Source: Ruthenibacterium sp. (GTDB taxonomy: Bacteria; Bacillota; Clostridia; Oscillospirales; Ruminococcaceae). Taken from it: 18,047 nucleotides of DNA. A program made the position numbers and the translations under genes. The notes beneath the pieces are model-generated. The model worked only from the letters and a program-made list of their open reading frames with translations. It was not told the origin of the DNA and did not search any database. Positions within the stretch are counted from its first letter, which is position 1. The number at the start of each line of letters is the position of its first letter. Positions 14,571 to 18,047 of the stretch are shown piece after piece. The stretch covers positions 1 through 18,047 of the forward strand of contig JAHHSK010000040.1 of the NCBI GenBank assembly GCA_020025255.1, in the 5' to 3' direction.

Positions 14571-14942
14571 GAATTCACCGCACATTCCGCACTATGCTGT
14601 GCTTTTTTCTTTGTGCATCTTTACAATTTTGCTTCCTTGCTCATCCAGGTGTCTTGCTGTGCACAAAATCATTCTTCCACCGGATTTCATGTTTTCCCGC
14701 ATCCACAGCATCCAAAAAAGCCCGGTGCAGCGTTCCGTGAATGCTTCCAGCGCATCCCAAGCAAAACATCGGCAAGGCGGATTTTCCATAAATCCGACGG
14801 TGCATTCCCGCTGCATTTTGCCCCACTGCCTGATAGCGGGCTATCCGCCGCTTTTGTATTTGGTGCTTCGTGCCAAACAGTAATTTTCCGATAACTCGAA
14901 CCCTTCGTTGTAAAACAGGCCGTTTTTGTGAATGTTAAATTG
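14571..14942. other. Spacer between ruvC and the XRE regulator, possible decayed gene
   Basis: About 370 bases between divergent promoters. The minus strand has a 40-codon frame whose ATG is at 14965 (MPLPQATQFNIHKNG start, ending KSGG at a TAG), followed in the same frame by a 74-codon frame (listed separately). Neither is recognisable. No terminator or repeat stands out. Confidence 0.35.
14592..14816 (-). CDS. Uncertain 74-residue Cys/Trp-rich open frame
   Basis: A frame of 74 residues, MQRECTVGFMENPPCRCFAW onward, containing four cysteines in its first 30 residues and Trp/Met-rich GLFWMLWMREN, ending in a basic tail KMHKEKSTA. The ribosome site is weak (GTGGGG). It continues the reading frame of a short upstream frame across a TAG codon, so it could be the 3' half of a broken gene. 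I do not recognise any family. It may be a chance frame. Confidence 0.2.
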   Translation of the reverse strand: MQRECTVGFMENPPCRCFAWDALEAFTERCTGLFWMLWMRENMKSGGRMILCTARHLDEQGSKIVKMHKEKSTA

Positions 14943-14978
14943 CGTTGCTTGCGGCAACGGCATATTTCACTCTATAAT
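14943..14978 (+). promoter_or_regulatory. Promoter and inverted repeat before the XRE regulator
   Basis: A perfect TATAAT (14973-14978) has a weak -35, TTGCGG (14949-14954), at 18 bases. CGTTGC-TTGCG-GCAACG (14943-14959) is a perfect 6+6 inverted repeat covering that -35. It is a plausible operator for autoregulation by the HTH protein. Confidence 0.5.
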
Positions 14979-15006
14979 AAAGCCATGCAAGAAAGGAGTG
15001 TACACT

Positions 15007-15525
15007 ATGTTAAAAGAAAATATCAAGACAATCCGAAAGTCCAAAGGTCTTTCGCAAGAAGAACTTGCCGTCAAGCTGAATGTGGTTCGTCAAACCATTT
15101 CAAAATGGGAACAGGGATTATCGGTTCCGGATTCCGACATGCTGATTTCCCTATCTGAAGCGCTTGAAACTCCTGTCAGTACTTTACTGGGAGAAACTCT
15201 TGCTGAAGCCAAACCAGATGACTTGAAAGCTCTTGCCGAAAGACTTGAAGTAATCAACCTTCAGCTGGCGCGAAAGAACGCCGCGAGGCGAAACCTTGTT
15301 CATTGGTGCTGCATTTGTTTGTGCGCGCTTGTGGTGGCTGTTTTTGCCCTTTTCATTGTATTCCAAAGTTCTTATATGGCATGGGATTACTCAAGCCCCG
15401 AAACCGCTGTGATCGGCGTTGGCCTCCATTCTTTCGAATGGCTGTTTGTGAGAATTGCACCTTTTGCCTTCCTTGGCGCACTTGTCGGAGCAGTAGTTAC
15501 AAGAAAAAAGGATATCTCTCTTTAA
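15007..15525 (+). CDS. XRE-family regulator with two C-terminal membrane segments
   Basis: 172 residues. Residues 1-60 are a Cro/C1-type HTH: IRKSKGLSQEELAVKLNVVRQTISKWEQGLSVPD, with VVRQTISKWEQG holding the recognition helix. A charged linker (63-95) leads to a membrane helix (about 98-120, rich in Cys and Val) and a second one (about 145-165, VRIAPFAFLGALVGAVV), and the protein ends in a basic RKKDISL tail. Such membrane-tethered HTH proteins commonly sit beside ABC-exporter or peptide-resistance genes, and an ABC ATPase remnant does lie nearby on the other strand. AAAGGAG is 8 bases before the ATG; an earlier in-frame ATG would precede the promoter. The ligand or signal is unknown. Confidence 0.85.
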   Translation: MLKENIKTIRKSKGLSQEELAVKLNVVRQTISKWEQGLSVPDSDMLISLSEALETPVSTLLGETLAEAKPDDLKALAERLEVINLQLARKNAARRNLVHWCCICLCALVVAVFALFIVFQSSYMAWDYSSPETAVIGVGLHSFEWLFVRIAPFAFLGALVGAVVTRKKDISL

Positions 15526-15545
15526 ACAGAGAGATATCCTTTTTT
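15504..15545. terminator. Perfect bidirectional terminator overlapping the XRE gene end
   Basis: An 18-bp perfect stem (15504-15521 with 15528-15545) with a six-base loop, TTAAAC. The A run on the left arm and the T run on the right arm make it work on both strands. The last codons (KKDISL) and the TAA stop (15523-15525) of the XRE gene lie inside the hairpin. Confidence 0.9.
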
Positions 15546-15659
15546 CGCTGTTCCGATTCGCATACAAAGCCATATGAACTCCAAAGATTTATACTCGAAC
15601 CGTTCATCCAGTTTTTTCTGCGCATATTCTTTTCAAGGGCTTATTCCTGCGCCGGTCGA

Positions 15660-15896
15660 TCATGAAAGCACCGCCCAAAGTGTCAGCCCGATCATTGCAG
15701 CGCTTTGCGCCGCTATAATAAAGCGATTGGGATTTCCTCTAAAAACTCTATAAAGGATCAGCAGCATAAACGATATGATCCAGCCGCTCAACAAAAGGAA
15801 TGTTCTTCCTATCGATATCTGCGCAAAAAACAGCACCGCGATGGACAGTATAAAAAAGACAACCGTCGGCACAACCAATCCTTGTACGATTATCAA
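15660..15896 (-). CDS. Small hydrophobic protein or remnant of an ABC permease
   Basis: A 78-residue frame with two long hydrophobic stretches (VVPTVVFFILSIAVLFFAQI and LLLSGWIISFMLLILYRVF) and a third weaker one at the C-terminus (AAMIGLTLWAVLS). The only start is a TTG overlapping the TGA of the ABC ATPase fragment by four bases, and no clear ribosome site is seen. Because it follows the ATPase fragment, it may be what is left of the partner permease, or a small membrane protein gene in its own right. I do not recognise the family. Confidence 0.4.
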   Translation of the reverse strand: MIIVQGLVVPTVVFFILSIAVLFFAQISIGRTFLLLSGWIISFMLLILYRVFRGNPNRFIIAAQSAAMIGLTLWAVLS

Positions 15897-16147
15897 ATTA
15901 GAACTATATGGTAAAAATAATCCTTATCTGGCTCATCCTCGTCATCTCCATCTATGACATCCGAGTCATCCATAATTTGCTCCCCCGTTAAAGCTGCATA
16001 CACATCATCAATACTCTGATCCGCATTGAATCCTGCTTGCTCTTTCAATTCGGATAAGGTGCCAAACCCCTTTAATTGTCCATTGTGCAATACAATCAAT
16101 TTTTTGCATTCTTCATCAATCATACGCAGCAAATGGGTTGATATCAA
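15893..16147 (-). pseudogene. 5'-truncated ABC transporter ATPase fragment
   Basis: The frame begins at the switch-histidine motif ISTHLLRMIDEECKKLIVLH, continues with NGQLKGFGTLSELKEQAG and VYAALTGE, the typical end of an ABC-2 type exporter ATPase, and then an acidic tail (DDSDVIDGDDEDEPDKD). Walker A, Q-loop, signature and Walker B are all missing. An in-frame TGA stands two codons before the histidine segment, and the sequence upstream of about 16150 no longer resembles an ATPase. It cannot hydrolyse ATP and is best read as a deletion remnant. The nearby XRE regulator may once have controlled it (inference). Confidence 0.75.
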
Positions 16148-16200
16148 ACCTCAGCTCCACTATAATCCCTCATTCCCTATGCGGAAGTGCCGCCTTTCCC

Positions 16201-16659
16201 TTATTGGTTCTTTCCCAAGAAAGTTAGGGCGTATCCCTCAAAACTCAGAATCAGAGTATTCGCTTGACGGTCATCCTCATAGTTTGTAAAAGATACAACC
16301 GCCATGCCTACTGCATCTTCAACCGAAATATCATAAATTACAGATTCGGCAGATGAGCTTTTAACCGTATATTTTCCGGAATAGGTTTTGTTGTTTGTCT
16401 GATCCGTAAGGGAGAGTAATCCTTTTTCCGCACTGCATGTCATATCCATTCTTACCGCTTGTTCGGATGCACTGCTATCCGTTCCATAAGCCACAATCAA
16501 TCCATTATCTTCTGCTCTTTGGCTCTGTATGGTTGTCATGATCCATTCTTGTGAAGCAATATCCAATTTATTATTGCTGTTGTGCTCTTTCTGCTGGCCG
16601 CATCCGGTAAACGCCAGCACCATTCCAAAGGTTAAAAATAACGATATGATTTTTTTCAT
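16201..16659 (-). CDS. Small lipoprotein, function unknown
   Basis: 152 residues. The N-terminus MKKIISLFLTFGMVLAFTGC is a lipoprotein signal with the lipidated cysteine at position 20, so the mature protein is anchored on the outer face of the membrane. The mature part has alternating strands (QAVRMDMTCSAEKGLLSLTD, KTYSGKYTVKSSS, SVIYDISVEDAVGMAVVSF) like a small beta-barrel or lipocalin-type domain. No family is recognised. The ATG at 16657-16659 is preferred because AAAGGA is 9 bases upstream; an ATG three codons earlier would touch that ribosome site. It lies downstream of a small membrane protein, probably on one transcript. Confidence 0.75.
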   Translation of the reverse strand: MKKIISLFLTFGMVLAFTGCGQQKEHNSNNKLDIASQEWIMTTIQSQRAEDNGLIVAYGTDSSASEQAVRMDMTCSAEKGLLSLTDQTNNKTYSGKYTVKSSSAESVIYDISVEDAVGMAVVSFTNYEDDRQANTLILSFEGYALTFLGKNQ

Positions 16660-16726
16660 TTGAATCATTTCCTTTCCGAAATCTCTCTGCTAGAATAATC
16701 TGAATTTCTTTGAAGCTCCCAGTGGA

Positions 16727-16912
16727 TTACGCGTCTTTTTTAAAGGAAATAACAAACAAAATGATTACCACCAGAGCATAAACACTGTATAGGATATAAG
16801 AAACTGTATTGTTCCAAGGCCAGCTAAACTCAGGGTGGTTTAATGCAACCAAGAAAAACACTACCGCTGCCACAAGCATAAAACCGGCAATTACTCGCGC
16901 TGTTTTTTTCAT
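16727..16912 (-). CDS. Small two-helix membrane protein
   Basis: 61 residues with two hydrophobic helices (ARVIAGFMLVAAVVFFLVAL and VSYILYSVYALVVIILFVISF) joined by a short loop, NHPEFSWPWNNT, and a basic end FKKDA. GGAG lies 8 bases before the ATG at 16910-16912; a longer in-frame start at 16954 has no ribosome site. It is the first gene after a strong promoter. Its start region shares 18 identical bases with that of the lipoprotein gene. Function unknown. Confidence 0.65.
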   Translation of the reverse strand: MKKTARVIAGFMLVAAVVFFLVALNHPEFSWPWNNTVSYILYSVYALVVIILFVISFKKDA

Positions 16913-16975
16913 TTGAATCACTCCATTTCCTTCTGGCTGTTTCGTCACTCGCATTGCCTGCTGTTACATGGCTAC

Positions 16976-17004
16976 ATTATAGGTTATTCCCTCAATTTAG
17001 TCAA
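16976..17004 (-). promoter_or_regulatory. Strong promoter of the small membrane protein/lipoprotein unit
   Basis: TTGACT (16999-17004) and a perfect TATAAT (16976-16981) on the minus strand, 17 bases apart. Further TTGAC elements occur upstream at 17026-17031 (plus strand) and 17063-17068 (minus strand), forming an inverted pair. Confidence 0.75.
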
Positions 17005-17168
17005 CGGATATGCCGTTTTTTTACATTGACAACAAGCCTACCGCAATAGCTTAACCGAATTATGTCAACTGTTCTTTTTCTGTGTGGTGTCACTTGAGCT
17101 ATCGCCAGCAGCCGCACGTTTATTACCATGGAAATACGGATGGAAAAGCATAGGGCAGCGCCGCACAA
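17005..17168. other. Intergenic stretch without recognised gene
   Basis: Between the promoter at 16976-17004 and a possible small plus-strand frame I see only two facing TTGACA elements and a short AACGG/CCGTT hairpin followed by T's (from 17003). All frames are broken or short. Confidence 0.4.
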
Positions 17169-17348
17169 ATGCTGGATGTTGAAAGTGGATTGTCCTCATT
17201 CCGCCGCGCAAGGGAGCGTGCCGCAATCAGCTCTATGATCGGGAACGAACTCCGACTAACCTGTCTGATGCAGAATTTGTATACCCTATCTGATTTGGCC
17301 GAGGCAGCAGATGTGCTTGACCGCCGTGCGTTTTCAGATTTTTTCTGA
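17169..17348 (+). CDS. Uncertain 59-residue frame next to the prophage edge
   Basis: An open frame of 59 codons starting MLDVESGLSSFRRARERAA and ending VLDRRAFSDFF. It has a protein-like amphipathic pattern (SMIGNELRLTCLMQNLYTLS) but no clear ribosome site. A TAG lies six codons upstream. It ends eight bases from the convergent stop of the phage scaffold gene. It could be a small gene or the 3' fragment of a longer one cut by prophage decay. Not recognised. Confidence 0.3.
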   Translation: MLDVESGLSSFRRARERAAISSMIGNELRLTCLMQNLYTLSDLAEAADVLDRRAFSDFF

Positions 17349-17355
17349 GCCGAAT

Positions 17356-17799
17356 TCAGAAATCAGGTATCAACCGGGAGATACTCCGGATCAGTTTCGG
17401 AATCCGCTTCCGATCGGTGCTTTTGCGCAAATCGTCCAGATCCAGCATCGCACGGATCGCTTTCGTATCGCGGCCGCGCCGCCTTACGATCTCGCCGTCC
17501 AGCAGTGCGGAAAAATCGTGCTCGTCCAGCTCTGCCGCGTGCTGTGCATCCTTTGCGGCAAGCTCGCCCGTAAGCTTTGTGATCTGCGCTTTCAGGTCGC
17601 TGACGTCCACATCCTGGAAGCCTTCCAGCTGGGTGCGGGCAGTGCTCAGATCGTTCTGCGCCTGCTCCAGCTTCATCTTCTGCTTGTCATAATCGGCAAT
17701 GGTCTTGTAGTTTTCGGCAAACTCCTTGTCGAAATCCGCCTTTTTGTCCTCCGGGATCTGGATGCCCAGAACCGACAGGATCTCGGTGATGTTCTTCAT
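17356..17799 (-). CDS. Phage GP20-type minor structural/scaffold protein, altered C-terminus
   Basis: 147 residues. It begins MKNITEILSVLGIQIPEDKK, followed by a long coiled coil (about 35-90) and then a segment, FSALLDGEIVRRRGRDTKAI, with AMLDLDDLRKS, as in capsid scaffolding proteins of the GP20 family that organise procapsid assembly in Siphoviridae-type phages. AGGAGG is seven bases before the ATG at 17797-17799. It is shorter than the usual 180-200 residues, and after about residue 131 the sequence becomes basic and unlike the family. Another frame there reads DSETDPEYLPVDT before a stop at 17363, closer to the expected acidic tail, which suggests a frameshift. Probably a relic of a prophage extending to the right. 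Confidence 0.7.
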   Translation of the reverse strand: MKNITEILSVLGIQIPEDKKADFDKEFAENYKTIADYDKQKMKLEQAQNDLSTARTQLEGFQDVDVSDLKAQITKLTGELAAKDAQHAAELDEHDFSALLDGEIVRRRGRDTKAIRAMLDLDDLRKSTDRKRIPKLIRSISRLIPDF

Positions 17800-17885
17800 G
17801 CAAAATCCTCCTGAAATAGTTTGTATACCGGGCTTTCCCCGGTAAGGATTCACCGCTTTGAACGCTGCGGCCGCGTAAGGGTATG

Positions 17886-17908
17886 AAAAAAGCAGCCTTG
17901 CGGCTGCT
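17886..17908 (-). terminator. Intrinsic terminator, phage region
   Basis: AGCAGCC (17891-17897), loop TTGC, GGCTGCT (17902-17908). On the minus strand the stem is followed by six T. It lies upstream of the scaffold gene. Confidence 0.75.
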
Positions 17909-17931
17909 TCATTCCGAAAATGGGCATAAAA

Positions 17932-17964
17932 ATAGCCCGCCGCCCGGGTGGGCGGTGAGCCTAT
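17932..17964 (-). terminator. GC-rich terminator-like hairpin, phage region
   Basis: CCGCCC (17940-17945), loop GGGT, GGGCGG (17950-17955), extended by ATAG/CTAT arms; on the minus strand TATTTTTATG follows. Probably a second terminator or a stable RNA structure. Confidence 0.5.
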
Positions 17965-17970
17965 GGTATG

Positions 17971-18001
17971 AAAAAACCACCTTCCAAACGGTTGGTGGTT
18001 T
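17971..18001 (-). terminator. Terminator directly after a phage gene
   Basis: AAACCACC (17974-17981) pairs with GGTGGTTT (17994-18001). On the minus strand the hairpin ends in six T (complement of 17971-17976). Its first arm overlaps the stop codon of the partial phage gene. Confidence 0.8.
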
Positions 18002-18047
18002 AATCATTCGTATAATTGTCAGGATCAGGCCAATCTGTTAGTGCGTC
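18000..18047 (-). CDS. C-terminal end of a probable phage gene (partial)
   Basis: The minus strand reads DALTDWPDPDNYTND and then TAA at 18000-18002, followed at once by a terminator hairpin. Fifteen residues are too few to name it. The acidic Pro/Asp tail and its position upstream of a scaffold gene suggest a phage structural or portal-region protein. Confidence 0.45.
   Translation of the reverse strand, partial: DALTDWPDPDNYTND

Overview
The window looks like chromosome from a low-to-mid GC Firmicute, most likely an anaerobic Clostridia/Oscillospiraceae (Ruminococcaceae) member. The reasons are AGGAGG-type ribosome sites before nearly every gene, a three-gene ECF transporter module, a ClpE-like unfoldase with an N-terminal zinc finger, a DUF5711-type protein and a CvpA protein. 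This placement is inferred from gene content only.

Left part (1-3350). A ZIP-family metal transporter enters from the left edge on the minus strand, with a promoter and a GTTAGT-N4-ACTAAC operator that suggests a DtxR/MntR-type metal repressor. Facing it on the plus strand is a compact, AT-rich, translationally coupled four-gene operon (789-3172): an M29-like metallopeptidase, a 122-residue helical protein of unknown function, an ArsR-type regulator fused to a DUF2087 domain, and a small P-loop kinase-like protein. Its promoter is a perfect TTGACA-17-TATAAT flanked and overlapped by an 18-bp palindrome and a 16-bp direct repeat, which points to tight control by its own regulator. This is the best candidate for an undescribed system. 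It ends at a strong hairpin shared with the convergent clpE-like gene.

Middle part (3391-14570), all minus strand. Reading in the direction of transcription: ruvC, ruvA, ruvB (Holliday-junction processing), an RlmI/RlmK-like methyltransferase, ecfA1, ecfA2, ecfT (energy module for vitamin/metal uptake), truA (tRNA pseudouridine synthase), a DUF5711-like membrane-anchored propeller protein, cvpA and clpE-like. Most gaps are a few tens of bases or less. I see a good promoter before ruvC and weaker internal candidates before the methyltransferase and the DUF5711-like gene.

Right part (14571-18047) is accessory and partly decayed. It holds a spacer with an unexplained open frame; a plus-strand XRE regulator carrying two membrane segments, whose stop codon lies inside its own terminator; a minus-strand group with a small two-helix membrane protein, a lipoprotein, a 5'-truncated ABC ATPase fragment and a small hydrophobic frame; and finally a prophage edge with a short GP20-type scaffold gene, three tandem terminator-like hairpins and the last 15 codons of another phage gene. 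No tRNA, rRNA, CRISPR array or insertion sequence was recognised.
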